Positions 51,988 to 61,734 of a DNA stretch of 64,000 nt are shown in pieces; the first letter of the stretch is position 1; each line of letters starts with the position of its first letter. Where the stretch lies: NCBI GenBank assembly GCA_030524175.1, contig JAUNHC010000004.1, positions 1 to 64,000 of the forward strand, read 5' to 3'. The translations under genes and the position numbers were made by a program. Origin of the DNA: Eubacteriales bacterium (lineage in GTDB: Bacteria > Bacillota > Clostridia > Lachnospirales > Lachnospiraceae). The notes below the pieces were generated by a model. That model was not told the origin of the DNA and made no database searches. It saw nothing but the letters and a program-made list of their open reading frames with translations.

Positions 51988-52746
51988 TTATTTATCGGAA
52001 ATTTGTTTCCCGGTGACGTCCATATGATATTTGTCTTTATATATTAATTGGGATACGGGTACGAATTCAAAGCCTTTTCCTTCCAGGGAAGTGATAAGCT
52101 CATCCAGTGCCTGGGCAGTATATTTGGCACCGTTATGACAGAGGATGATGGCTCCGTTCTCCAGGCTTTTGCTGTTTACAACAGTCTCCACGATGCTGTC
52201 TGCCCCATAATCCTTCCAGTCCAGAGAGTCCACACTCCACTGTATAGGATAATATCCGCAGGATACGACAGTCCGGATCACATCATTATCATATTCTCCG
52301 TAAGGAGCACGGAAAAGTGTCATATCTTTGCCGGTGAGCTTCTTTACTTTTTCGTGGACCATCATAATTTCTTCCTGCTTTTCTTCATTGGAAAGCTTAT
52401 TCATATGCTTATGAGTTTCACTGTGATTTCCAAGGTCATGTCCTGCGGCCTGGATCAGCAGCACATCGTCAGGATACTTCTCCACCCAGCCCCCGGTCAT
52501 AAAGAAGGTAGCTTTTATATTATGGTTTTTTAAGATATTCAGTATTTTCTGAGTGTCTTCATTTCCCCATGCAGCATCGAAAGTGAGCGAAATCTGAGGC
52601 TTCGGGGTATCAACGCAGTAAATAGGAAGGTCACGGCCTCCGGCGGAATTGCTCACGGAGACAACTGTGGGGACATACTGGATAGCGGCGGCTGTAAAGG
52701 CGAGAAGAAGAGCGCCCAGCAGGAAGGTGCGGAGTTTCTTTTTCAT
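51988..52746 (-). CDS. PdaB-like polysaccharide deacetylase
   Basis: The 252-residue protein begins with a positively charged start and membrane/signal segment (FLLGALLLAFTAAAIQYV), so it acts outside the membrane. The NodB-type motifs are ISLTFDAAWG (the usual second Asp of TFDDG replaced, as in PdaB), GNHSETHKHM with the metal-binding histidines, FRAPYGEYD and ILCHNGAK. PdaB-type enzymes act in spore or cell-wall peptidoglycan modification. Metal-binding may depend on the remaining Asp and His residues; substrate is not readable. Confidence 0.8.
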   Translation of the reverse strand: MKKKLRTFLLGALLLAFTAAAIQYVPTVVSVSNSAGGRDLPIYCVDTPKPQISLTFDAAWGNEDTQKILNILKNHNIKATFFMTGGWVEKYPDDVLLIQAAGHDLGNHSETHKHMNKLSNEEKQEEIMMVHEKVKKLTGKDMTLFRAPYGEYDNDVIRTVVSCGYYPIQWSVDSLDWKDYGADSIVETVVNSKSLENGAIILCHNGAKYTAQALDELITSLEGKGFEFVPVSQLIYKDKYHMDVTGKQISDK

Positions 52747-52844
52747 GGGGACCTCTGAGAGAATGTTGTTATCAGTCTATGCTGTGATATACCCCAATTA
52801 TGCAGAACCATAAGGAAAACACCTGGATTAAAAATAAATATTTG

Positions 52845-52935
52845 TGGTATAATGAAACTTAACTATGAGCCGTAGAGCGAATAGTTAAGCGCTGCTGATT
52901 GACCGAAAGGTCAAGCAGATACCTTAGCTTAGGTA
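52845..52935 (+). promoter_or_regulatory. Promoter and structured leader before the DUF1275 gene
   Basis: An extended -10 (TG-G-TATAAT, 52845-52853) starts a leader with three consecutive hairpins: AACTAT/ATAGTT (52861-52886); CTGC-TTGACC-GAAA-GGTCAA-GCAG (52892-52918) with a GNRA-type loop; and TACCT/AGGTA (52920-52935). A second TATAAT lies at 52943-52948. The ordered folding suggests a riboswitch or attenuator; I cannot place it in a known class. Confidence 0.45.
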
Positions 52936-52968
52936 GCATTTTATAATAGGATACGGGCGGTGAAAATT

Positions 52969-53628
52969 ATGGAGATCAAACACAGGCAAATATCTGAATC
53001 CCTGGCATTAGGTGTGGTGCTTACCCTGGCAGGGGGATTTCAGGACGCATATTCATATAACTGCAGAGGTCATGTGTTTGCCAATGCGCAGACGGGAAAT
53101 ATTGTTTTGCTGGGGCAGAATCTCGCTATGGGAGAATGGGGGACTGCAGTCCGGTACCTGGTGCCGCTCCTTGCTTTTATTGCAGGCGTGTATGTTACGG
53201 AATGGGTGAGGCATCTGTTCAAGGAGTATGAGAGGCTTCACTGGAGGCAGATCGTACTTATCATTGAGGTTATGATGCTTTTGGCAGCAGGCGTGCTGCC
53301 CCAGTCCATGAATGTGCCGGCTAACGTATTACTGTCCTTTGCCTGTGCCATGCAGGTGAACAGCTTCCGCAAATTCAAAGGAATACCATGCGCCACGACC
53401 ATGTGCATCGGAAATATGCGAAGTGCAACAGAGATGCTGTGTAAGTACCATATAACAAAAGATAGGGAACTGAAAAGAAAGAGTCTTTATTATTATTTGA
53501 TCATTCTTGTTTTTGCGGCAGGCGCCGCAGTGGGAGCAGTGTTTTGTAAGATATTGGGTGACCGTGCCATATGGATTGGGGCAGCCCTTCTGCTGGCGGG
53601 ATTTTTTATGATGTTTATAAAGGAATAA
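52969..53628 (+). CDS. DUF1275 (YoaK-like) membrane protein
   Basis: ATG 52969 follows GGCGGTGAAAAT; GTG 52960 lies within the likely ribosome site. The 219-residue protein has about six membrane helices and the family pattern GGFQDAYSYNCRGHVFANAQ, TGNIVLLGQNLA and QVNSFRKFKGIPCATTMCIG. DUF1275 proteins are inner-membrane proteins of unproven transport function. The structured leader upstream suggests ligand- or condition-dependent expression. Confidence 0.78.
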   Translation: MEIKHRQISESLALGVVLTLAGGFQDAYSYNCRGHVFANAQTGNIVLLGQNLAMGEWGTAVRYLVPLLAFIAGVYVTEWVRHLFKEYERLHWRQIVLIIEVMMLLAAGVLPQSMNVPANVLLSFACAMQVNSFRKFKGIPCATTMCIGNMRSATEMLCKYHITKDRELKRKSLYYYLIILVFAAGAAVGAVFCKILGDRAIWIGAALLLAGFFMMFIKE

Positions 53629-53645
53629 GGGGAATAATTGTTCAG

Positions 53646-53668
53646 GAGCCGCACATATTGTGCGGCTC
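53646..53668. terminator. GC-rich hairpin between convergent genes
   Basis: GAGCCGCACA (53646-53655) and TGTGCGGCTC (53659-53668) form a perfect 10-bp stem with a 3-base loop. It lies between the converging DUF1275 and OLD-family genes. No strong T-run follows on either strand, so termination efficiency is uncertain. Confidence 0.45.
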
Positions 53669-53675
53669 TGACGTT

Positions 53676-55538
53676 CTAGGGAGAAGGTTTTCTTCTGTTG
53701 TCAAAATACAGAAATCTGTCAATAGCATCCAGGATATCCCGGAAGGCTTCCCGGGGAGCGGCATCAATATAGGCTTTGAGAATGGTGTCCTCCTGCTTGC
53801 GGTAAGGCCCGTAAAAGATGTCGTAAAGATTGTGGCCCCGAAGGTGGATTTTAATTTCTTCCATGTGTTCCCTGACATCCCGGGGGGACGTAAGGGAACG
53901 GCCAAGGGCTTCGATGAGACTGCGGCCGCTTCTCAGACGGTGCAGATATTCCTTCCACTTGTCAAAAAGAGTTTCGTAAAAGTCATCCACACTTTTCACA
54001 ACACCGATTTTTACCATTATTTCAGGATCCAGAAAGTAGTTTTCAAAGGAATAATATTTCAGGATGAGTACGTTCTTCCGTGTTACCTTTGGCAGACGGT
54101 CTGTGTCCTCAAGATTACGGGCTTCATAATATTTGCACAGGGAAGAAGCCAGTTCTTCCGGGTCCTTGCCATCCCCGTCCCGGATCATGAGAAACTGCTC
54201 CCGGAGGTATGTCTGATTGATATATTTTAAGTTTGCGTAAGTTTTAATGTTGGTACAGCTGTTGGTGGAAATGATGGATATACGGGAAAGATTTCCCTCC
54301 TGGTCATAAATCTCTGAATAATATTTCTCCAGAAGCAGGGGCAGCCGGCTCTTATCCTGTTTACCTTCCACAATAAACACAAAGCTTACATTCATCAGAT
54401 CACTGGCTGTAAATCCCAGGTCTTCCAGAATGTCTGACAGATTCGTCTCACTCTTCACTGCAGAGTAACCGTTTTCATCCAGAACCATTTGGCGGATCTG
54501 CCTGCTGTTAAACTGAAAGAGCAGGTTGGGGGAGTGGGTAGTAAAAATAACCTGCCTTTTCTTGGAAATCCGGTAGAGTATTTCACTGGATTTTTTCTGA
54601 AGACTTGGGTGAAGGAATATCTCTGGGTCTTCCATAAGAATAATGCCGGGAATGCGCTCTTCGTCCTCCAAATAAGTTTCCAGAAGGGAGAGAAGATAAA
54701 TGCTGCGCATTCCTTTTCCAAGCATGGAGATTGGTTCGGCTTCCTGTTGGCCCCGAGACTCCATTGTTACGTTTACCTGAAAAATTTTGTCTGTATTGCA
54801 GGAGAGCTCATAGCGCACATTTCCGGAGAAACCGCCGTTTCGGTGGAAATTCTGGTTCACTTTTCTGGAAAAGGCGTCAAGGTTCAGCTGGTAGAGCTTG
54901 TATTCCAGAAGCTTCTGCACCTCAAAGGCATTGAGCTGTGCAGGTGTTTTCTGGTTGATGAGGCCGATACAGGAAAAACAGTGATTGCATTTCTTAGCCC
55001 TGTCAAACAGGCAGCAGTCCGCCCTCATCTGATTGAGCAGATCGTCCTCAAGAAAAGCGAGAATATTATCCTGAAGGCCTTCTAAATCCCGCTGGCTGTC
55101 CAGATAGTAAATTTTAGGAAATACCTGAGGGATATAAGGATTATTCTTGTGTATCCCATCGCTGTACCGAATACTTCCGCTGTAATTGGCAATAAAGGAA
55201 AAATCCAGCACTCCATTCTGAAACGAGGGGAGCTTTTTGTTGAAATCTTTTTCCCATACTTCCTTTCTGCGGTAGGTGCTGACCATTCGGGTCCGCTGAA
55301 GCAGTTCCAGATCTTCCTCTGAAATACCCAGGGAAATGTCTATTTCGATATTCTGCTTTTTTTCATTAAAGTCAGAGGGCGTGATGGTGTACATTCCTCC
55401 CACCGCACAGAGAGCGCTGAGCACAGAGGTCTTGCCGACACTGTTTTTTCCTACGAGGATCAGGGCGTTTTCAATGTCGCAGATTTGGAGATCCTCAATA
55501 AATTTGAAATTTTTTATATGAAGCTTTTCTATGCGCAT
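53676..55538 (-). CDS. OLD-family ATPase/TOPRIM nuclease
   Basis: ATG 55538 follows AGAAAGGATTCCG; the longer frame starts without a ribosome site. The 620-residue protein begins MRIEKLHIKNFKFIEDLQIC, has Walker A GKNSVGKTS (about residue 30), an ABC-like SMLGKGMRSIYLLSLLE, Walker B IILMEDPEIFLHP and the FTTHSPNLL switch. A TOPRIM domain follows (VFIVEGKQDKSRLP, MIRDGDGKD). Cysteines at CCLF and CNHCFSC suggest a zinc site. OLD proteins are DNA nucleases of phage defence or repair; no GajB-like helicase partner is adjacent, so it looks like a stand-alone class 1 member. Confidence 0.75.
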   Translation of the reverse strand: MRIEKLHIKNFKFIEDLQICDIENALILVGKNSVGKTSVLSALCAVGGMYTITPSDFNEKKQNIEIDISLGISEEDLELLQRTRMVSTYRRKEVWEKDFNKKLPSFQNGVLDFSFIANYSGSIRYSDGIHKNNPYIPQVFPKIYYLDSQRDLEGLQDNILAFLEDDLLNQMRADCCLFDRAKKCNHCFSCIGLINQKTPAQLNAFEVQKLLEYKLYQLNLDAFSRKVNQNFHRNGGFSGNVRYELSCNTDKIFQVNVTMESRGQQEAEPISMLGKGMRSIYLLSLLETYLEDEERIPGIILMEDPEIFLHPSLQKKSSEILYRISKKRQVIFTTHSPNLLFQFNSRQIRQMVLDENGYSAVKSETNLSDILEDLGFTASDLMNVSFVFIVEGKQDKSRLPLLLEKYYSEIYDQEGNLSRISIISTNSCTNIKTYANLKYINQTYLREQFLMIRDGDGKDPEELASSLCKYYEARNLEDTDRLPKVTRKNVLILKYYSFENYFLDPEIMVKIGVVKSVDDFYETLFDKWKEYLHRLRSGRSLIEALGRSLTSPRDVREHMEEIKIHLRGHNLYDIFYGPYRKQEDTILKAYIDAAPREAFRDILDAIDRFLYFDNRRKPSP

Positions 55539-55778
55539 GACGGAATCCTTTCTCTGCATCCTGCATATTTCCCATGCTGTATGTGTGGGGATTTCATACA
55601 TATATGTATGAACACACCTTGCAGGATATTGCCGGTAAACAGTGATGGCAGTTTTACAATAAGTATATCATAAAATAAGAGGAAAATAACCTGAATTATG
55701 GAAAAAAAACAGCTATTATGGTATACTTTTTTATAGCGAAAAATTAGCTCCGGGAGAAAACAGGAATATTATATACAT

Positions 55779-58007
55779 ATGAGAAAAGAGAATAAAAATA
55801 AGCCTAAATTGAATTTACTGGCACTTATGCTGGTACTGATGGCGGTTATGCTGGGCATGGTTATTGTTTCGGCAACAGGACTTAAAAGAGCAGGGAATAC
55901 CCTTCAAAATATGGAAAAAATCTGGTCAGACTTACATTTGTGTGAGGTTGAAAGCAGAAGCCTGAGGGAAGCCTCCGATTATCTGACCAATGAAGTGCGC
56001 AGGTTTGTTCTGTCTTCTGACACAAAAGATCTGGATGCTTATTGGAATGAGATAAATGTATTGAAACGCCGGGAGCAGGCAGTAAGCAGCCTCCGGGAGA
56101 TGAATCTTACAGAAGAGGAGCAGCAGCTGGTACAGGATGCCAAGCAGGAATCGGATAATTTGATGCAGTCCGAATTACATGCAATGCGTCTTGTGGCAGA
56201 GAATCTGTCTCCTTCGGAGAACTTGCCGGAGGAGATCGGGGAGGCTTCGTTATCCGGGGCAGAGCTTGCTTTGACAGACAGAGAGAGAATAAAAGCAGCA
56301 CTGGATATTGTTTTCGGAGAAGCTTATACAGAAAGTAAAGAAGTCATAAATGGAAAATTGAATGAATTTAGTTCACTCCTGGTGGAACGGAAACAAGGAG
56401 AGGTGCAGGCAGTCCACGAAGAGACAAGAAAGATATTAAGGGCAGAGCATTTTCTGAATGTGTCCTTCTGTGTGCTGTTCATTGTTTATATCATCCTGTA
56501 TTACAGAAAAGTGATCGTGCCTCTCAGGAAGTACAATGAAGGAATTGAAAGGATTGCCGCGGGCGGTGCAGATGCCTTGCCGGTTACAGGTCCGGCGGAG
56601 ATGCGCAGGTTCGGGGAGAATTTTAATAAGGTATTCCGGGAATGGCAGGAGCAGAACAGAAAACTGGAGGAACTGAGCAGGATCGACTTTCTTACAAAGC
56701 TTCCTAACCGTGCGGCTTTGGAGGAGAGAATGGATGCGATCTGTATGAAGGAGCCTTCCTCTTTTGCTCTTCTAAAGATTGATGTGGATGCTCTGCGGCG
56801 CTTTAACGATGAATACGGACACTTGACAGGGGACAAAATACTTATTTTAGTTTCCAGGGCGGTCACAGAGGCTGTGGGACACCGTGGAATGACAGTACGG
56901 CTCAGCGGAGAGGAATTTCTGGCTGTATTGGAAAATATAACCGATAGTGAGGTACAGGGGGTGTGCGATGCAATCCTTGATTCAGTCCATCATGTAGACT
57001 GCAGTGAGGCAGGCATACCTAATAATTCTGCATATGTCACAGCCAGTATCGGAGGGACACTTTGGAGGAGAGGGACCGGCACTGAGTTATCTCTTAACAC
57101 ACTTCTCTACCAGGCGGAACTGGCACTGATGTTCTCAAAGAAAAACGGAAAAAACAGAAGCACAATGTACCAGAGGACGGACAGTTCTTTCACACGTCTG
57201 GATGAGGAGATGAAGGAGAGCCGGGCGTTGATGGAGGATATGTACCGGGCGCTGGAACAGCATGAATTTATTCCTTACTATCAGCCGCAGTACGATTTTA
57301 AAACAGGGGAAATGATTGGTGCGGAGGCACTGGTGCGCTGGCAGCATCCCGGTAAGGGGATGATCCCGCCGGGAGTATTTATTCCTGAGTTTGAAAAAAA
57401 CGGACTTGTGAAGGAACTGGATATGGAGATGCTGAGACAGGTATGCGAATCACTGCGCAGTTGGAGAGAGCAGGGGCTAAATCCCCCCAGTATCTGCTGT
57501 AATTTTTCACGGCGTCATTTTGACGGAGATGAGGAGGTTGCCGGGCGGATATCCGGTATGGCAAAGGAGTACGGGGTTCCGGTGTCATTGCTCACTGTGG
57601 AGATTACGGAGAGTGCCTTGGATGAGGATGCAGGGAATCTGAAAGAAGAGCTTACAAGGATCAGTGAGCTGGGGACTCAGATCGCTCTTGATGATTTTGG
57701 GGTTGGATATTCATCACTGGGGATACTCACAGAGTTCCCCATAAACTTCCTTAAGATTGATAAAAGCTTTCTGGACCGGGATCTACAGGACAGGAAGAAT
57801 CTTGAACTTCTGAAGGGTGTTTTGAACATTGCAAAGGCTTTGAATCTGAAAACAATATGTGAAGGTGTAGAGACAAAAGAGCAGGCAGAGCTTCTGAAGA
57901 GTTTGGGTTGTATGTATGCCCAGGGATACTATTATTCCAGACCTGTTCCGGCGGCTGATTTCCAGGCAATGATGGCAGGGGAAAAGAATAAAACGGAAAT
58001 ACGGTAA
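55779..58007 (+). CDS. Membrane GGDEF-EAL cyclic-di-GMP protein
   Basis: The 742-residue protein has membrane helices near residues 14-35 and 228-245 enclosing an extracellular sensor part. The GGDEF domain (about 300-455) has SGEEF in place of GGDEF, so diguanylate cyclase activity is uncertain. The EAL domain (about 497-735) retains EALVRW, the Asn of NFS, TVEITES, DDFGVGYSS, KIDKSF and CEGVET, so phosphodiesterase activity is likely. It would degrade c-di-GMP in response to an external signal. Its ribosome site is weak and distant from ATG 55779. Confidence 0.82.
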   Translation: MRKENKNKPKLNLLALMLVLMAVMLGMVIVSATGLKRAGNTLQNMEKIWSDLHLCEVESRSLREASDYLTNEVRRFVLSSDTKDLDAYWNEINVLKRREQAVSSLREMNLTEEEQQLVQDAKQESDNLMQSELHAMRLVAENLSPSENLPEEIGEASLSGAELALTDRERIKAALDIVFGEAYTESKEVINGKLNEFSSLLVERKQGEVQAVHEETRKILRAEHFLNVSFCVLFIVYIILYYRKVIVPLRKYNEGIERIAAGGADALPVTGPAEMRRFGENFNKVFREWQEQNRKLEELSRIDFLTKLPNRAALEERMDAICMKEPSSFALLKIDVDALRRFNDEYGHLTGDKILILVSRAVTEAVGHRGMTVRLSGEEFLAVLENITDSEVQGVCDAILDSVHHVDCSEAGIPNNSAYVTASIGGTLWRRGTGTELSLNTLLYQAELALMFSKKNGKNRSTMYQRTDSSFTRLDEEMKESRALMEDMYRALEQHEFIPYYQPQYDFKTGEMIGAEALVRWQHPGKGMIPPGVFIPEFEKNGLVKELDMEMLRQVCESLRSWREQGLNPPSICCNFSRRHFDGDEEVAGRISGMAKEYGVPVSLLTVEITESALDEDAGNLKEELTRISELGTQIALDDFGVGYSSLGILTEFPINFLKIDKSFLDRDLQDRKNLELLKGVLNIAKALNLKTICEGVETKEQAELLKSLGCMYAQGYYYSRPVPAADFQAMMAGEKNKTEIR

Positions 58008-58010
58008 ATA

Positions 58011-58060
58011 AAAAGATGCCCGGACAGGAACTTTAATGTTCCTAGTCCAGGGCATCTTTT
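58011..58060 (+). terminator. Long bidirectional terminator
   Basis: AAAAGATGCCC-GGAC-AGGAAC pairs with GTTCCT-AGTCC-AGGGCATCTTTT in a very long hairpin, serving the converging GGDEF-EAL and ABC transporter genes. Confidence 0.85.
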
Positions 58061-58076
58061 TAGTATTTCTTTACTG

Positions 58077-59963
58077 TCAGCCGTTGTAGAGCTGATAATA
58101 TTTACCCTTTTGGGCAATGAGTTCATCGTGGGAACCGCGTTCAATAATGCGGCCCTGTTCCAGAACCATGATACAGTCACTGTTGCGGACTGTGGAAAGA
58201 CGGTGGGCGATGACAAAGGTGGTCCTTCCCTGCATCAGCTTATCCATACCGTCCTGTACCAGCTTTTCTGTTCTGGTGTCAATGGAGCTTGTAGCCTCAT
58301 CGAGGATCAGCACAGGAGGGTCAGCCACTGCCGCCCGGGCGATGGAGAGAAGCTGGCGCTGTCCCTGGCTTAAGTTGGAGCCGTTGCCCCGGAGCATAGT
58401 GTTGTAGCCCTCAGGCAGGCGTCGTATGAAGCCGTCGGCATTGGCAAGTTTGGCTGCAGCGATCACTTCCTCGTCTGTGGCGTCCAGCTTGCCGTAGCGT
58501 ATATTATCCATAACAGTTGCCGTAAAAAGGTTGGTGTCCTGAAGCACAATCCCCATGGAGCGGCGCAGATCAGCTTTTTTAATCTTATTGATATTTATGC
58601 CGTCGTAGCGTATTTTGCCGTCCTGTATGTCATAGAAACGGTTGAGAAGGTTGGTGATCGTTGTTTTTCCGGCGCCTGTGGAGCCTACAAAGGCAATCTT
58701 CTGGCCTGGGGTGGCATACATTTTTACATCGTGGAGTACAATCTTATCAGGATTGTAGCCGAAGTCAACGCCATCCAGTACCATATCGCCTTTTAATTCC
58801 ACATAGTCTGTGGTTCCCGTAGCTTTGTGGAAATGCTTCCAGGCCCAGCGCCCTGTACGTTTCTCGGATTCCGTGAGTGTATTGCCCTTCTCTGTGACGT
58901 TTACAAGAGTGACATAGCCGTTATCCACCTCAGGACTCTCATCCAAAAGATCAAAGATACGTTTTGCCCCTGCCAGAGCCATAACAATACTGTTGAACTG
59001 CTGGCTTACCTGGTTGATAGGCATATTGAAACTCTTATTAAATGTAAGGAAGCTGGCCAGGCCGCCCAGGGTGAATCCTCCGAAGCCGTTGATAGCCAGG
59101 ATCCCGCCTAAAATAGAGCATAATACATAACTCACATTTCCAAGCTGGGCCACTGTGGGCATAAGAATATTTGCAAATTTGTTGGCATTGTCTGCACTTT
59201 CAAATAAGGTGTCGTTAAGCTGGTTGAAATTCTCCAGGCTTTCTTCCTCATGGCAGAAAACCTTTACAACCTTCTGCCCCTCCATCATTTCTTCAATATA
59301 TCCGTTGACAGCCCCCAGGTTTTTCTGCTGTGCCAGGAAGAACTTGCCGCTTAAGCCTGCAAGACGGCGGCTGACTGTCAGCATGAAACCTACCATGACA
59401 AGGGTAAGGACAGTGAGGGGAATATTGAGGATGATCATACTTACCAGTACGCTCACGATTGTGATGACACTGGAGAGCATCTGGGGGATACTCTGGCTGA
59501 TCATCTGGCGGAGAGTATCAATATCATTGGTGTAGATGGACATGATATCTCCGTGTGCGTGAGTGTCGAAGTATTTTACAGGCAGTGTCTCCATTTTTGA
59601 GAACATGTCATTTCTCAGATTACGCAGGGTCCCCTGAGTGACATATATCATAATGCGGTTGTATGTGTAGGTGGACAGGACCCCTATGGCGTAGAATCCG
59701 GCCACCTTGAAGATTGCCAGTGCCAAAGGCCCGAAATCCGGGTTTTCTGTTTTTAGAAGAGGCAGAATGTACTGGTCGATCAGTGTTTTGGTAAACATGG
59801 TTCCCTGGACATTTGCAAGCACACTGATAAAAATACAGATGATGACTGCCAGAATTCCGAATTTGTAGCCCTTCATGATGTAGCGGAACAGCCGTGCCAG
59901 TAATTTGCCGCTGTTTTCCGGTTTCTGTCCGGGGATTCTCATATTTTTTCTCATGCCTGGCAT
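58077..59963 (-). CDS. ABC exporter half-transporter with canonical ATP site
   Basis: The 628-residue protein starts after AGGAGGTGGACAG. It has six membrane helices (residues ~35-320), a linker of about 45 residues, and an ATPase domain with VGSTGAGKTT, signature LSQGQRQLLSIARA, and a Walker B with full catalytic Glu (ILDEATSSID). It overlaps the preceding transporter gene by 13 bases and probably forms a heterodimer with it, exporting drugs, lipids or peptides. Confidence 0.85.
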   Translation of the reverse strand: MPGMRKNMRIPGQKPENSGKLLARLFRYIMKGYKFGILAVIICIFISVLANVQGTMFTKTLIDQYILPLLKTENPDFGPLALAIFKVAGFYAIGVLSTYTYNRIMIYVTQGTLRNLRNDMFSKMETLPVKYFDTHAHGDIMSIYTNDIDTLRQMISQSIPQMLSSVITIVSVLVSMIILNIPLTVLTLVMVGFMLTVSRRLAGLSGKFFLAQQKNLGAVNGYIEEMMEGQKVVKVFCHEEESLENFNQLNDTLFESADNANKFANILMPTVAQLGNVSYVLCSILGGILAINGFGGFTLGGLASFLTFNKSFNMPINQVSQQFNSIVMALAGAKRIFDLLDESPEVDNGYVTLVNVTEKGNTLTESEKRTGRWAWKHFHKATGTTDYVELKGDMVLDGVDFGYNPDKIVLHDVKMYATPGQKIAFVGSTGAGKTTITNLLNRFYDIQDGKIRYDGININKIKKADLRRSMGIVLQDTNLFTATVMDNIRYGKLDATDEEVIAAAKLANADGFIRRLPEGYNTMLRGNGSNLSQGQRQLLSIARAAVADPPVLILDEATSSIDTRTEKLVQDGMDKLMQGRTTFVIAHRLSTVRNSDCIMVLEQGRIIERGSHDELIAQKGKYYQLYNG

Positions 59964-61714
59964 ATCTGTCCACCTCCTGTTTGGTCAAAATCGCCGCCGC
60001 CCTTTGTCTGGGAATTGTACACATCCTGGTAGATCGCATTGGAGGTCAGCAGCTCTTCATGGGTACCAAAGCCGTTGATGCATCCGTTTTCCATGACGAT
60101 GATGCGGTCCGCATTCTGGATGCTAGAGATCCTCTGGGCGATGATCAGCTTGGTGGTGTCCGGGATTTCCTGGGAAAAGGCCTGCCGGATGCGGGCGTCT
60201 GTTGCAGTATCCACAGCGCTGGTGGAATCGTCCAGAATAAGGATCCGGGGTTTTTTCAAAAGTGCACGGGCAATACAGAGACGTTGTTTCTGCCCGCCGG
60301 ATACGTTTGTTCCGCCCTGTTCTATACGGGTGTTATATTTATCCGGCATTTTTTGGATAAAATCGTCTGCACAGGCAAGTTCACACACTCTGCGGCATTC
60401 TTCCTCTGAAGCGTTTTTATCACCCCAGCGGAGATTTTCCAGGATCGTACCTGAGAAGAGCACGTTTTTCTGGAGGACAACCGCTACCTGATTCCGAAGG
60501 GTATCCATGTGATAGCGGCGGACGTCAATGCCTCCTACCGTAACCTGTCCTGAGGTCACGTCATAAAGACGGCTTATGAGACTTACAAGACTGGTCTTGG
60601 CACTTCCGGTACCGCCGATGATGCCGATGGTTTCCCCGGAGCGGATAGATAGGCTGATATCCTTAAGTACAGGCTCCTTGCTGTCCTTTTTATAGCTGAA
60701 GTCCACGTGGTCAAAGACAATACTTCCGTCCGGGACTTCCATGACAGGATTTTCCGGGTCCTTGAGATCAGTGGTTTCGTTGATGACCTCAGCCACACGT
60801 TCCGCACTTGCCATACTCATAGTGACCATGACAAAGACCATGGACAGCATCATCAGGCTCATGAGGATATTCATACAATAGGTCAGGAGACTCATCAGCT
60901 CTCCTGTGCTTAAGCTGCCTCCCACGATCATTTTCGCCCCTATCCAGCTGATTCCCAGGATACAGGCATATACCGTGAACTGCATAAGAGGCATGTTGAG
61001 CACTACCAGCTTTTCTGCCTTGATGAACATTTCATAAACCTTATTGCATGCCTTCTGGAATTTACTTGTCTCGTGATCCTCCCGGACATAGGCTTTTACT
61101 ACCCGGATAGCAGAGATATTTTCCTGGACACTTGCATTCAGATCGTCATATTTGCGGAAAACCTCCTGGAAATACTTTGTAGCTCTGCTTAAGATAAAGA
61201 ACAGTGCAAATCCCAGGAAAATAACTGCGATGAGATAGATGCTTGCAATTTTTGCATTGATCATAAATGCCATACCCATGGCGCACAGAAGACTTGCGGG
61301 TGCTCTGGTACACATGCGCAGGATCATCTGATAGGCATTCTGCAGGTTGGTCACGTCTGTGGTGAGCCTTGTGATCAGTCCGGCTGTGCTGAATTTATCA
61401 ATGTTTGAAAAAGAAAAGGTCTGTATGTTTGTATACATAGACTTTCTTAGATTGCGGGCAAAGCCTGTGGAAGCCCGCGCTCCGTATTTACCGCCCAGGA
61501 CTCCGGTGATGAGGCCAAGCAGTGCCAGCAGTGCCATCAATGCGCCCATGCGGTAAATATGGCCGATATCTCCGTTTTCTACCCCTTTGTCAATGATGGA
61601 AGCCATCACAAGCGGGATCAAAGTTTCGAAGAGAACTTCGAGGATCATGTAGAAAGGGGTCAGGAGTGAGTCTTTTTTGAACTCTTTGACTTGAGCCAAT
61701 AGTGTTTTAAGCAT
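59951..61714 (-). CDS. ABC exporter half-transporter with degenerate ATP site
   Basis: The 587-residue protein follows GAAAGGAGTTTTTT. Six membrane helices (residues ~15-300) precede the ATPase domain with IGGTGSAKTS, signature VSGGQKQRLCIARAL and ILDDSTSAVD, where Asp replaces the catalytic Glu. This degenerate site, with a canonical partner next door, is the hallmark of heterodimeric exporters of the TM287/288 type. Cotranscribed with the MarR gene 20 bases upstream. Confidence 0.87.
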   Translation of the reverse strand: MLKTLLAQVKEFKKDSLLTPFYMILEVLFETLIPLVMASIIDKGVENGDIGHIYRMGALMALLALLGLITGVLGGKYGARASTGFARNLRKSMYTNIQTFSFSNIDKFSTAGLITRLTTDVTNLQNAYQMILRMCTRAPASLLCAMGMAFMINAKIASIYLIAVIFLGFALFFILSRATKYFQEVFRKYDDLNASVQENISAIRVVKAYVREDHETSKFQKACNKVYEMFIKAEKLVVLNMPLMQFTVYACILGISWIGAKMIVGGSLSTGELMSLLTYCMNILMSLMMLSMVFVMVTMSMASAERVAEVINETTDLKDPENPVMEVPDGSIVFDHVDFSYKKDSKEPVLKDISLSIRSGETIGIIGGTGSAKTSLVSLISRLYDVTSGQVTVGGIDVRRYHMDTLRNQVAVVLQKNVLFSGTILENLRWGDKNASEEECRRVCELACADDFIQKMPDKYNTRIEQGGTNVSGGQKQRLCIARALLKKPRILILDDSTSAVDTATDARIRQAFSQEIPDTTKLIIAQRISSIQNADRIIVMENGCINGFGTHEELLTSNAIYQDVYNSQTKGGGDFDQTGGGQICQA

Positions 61715-61734
61715 AAAAAACTCCTTTCATAGTA

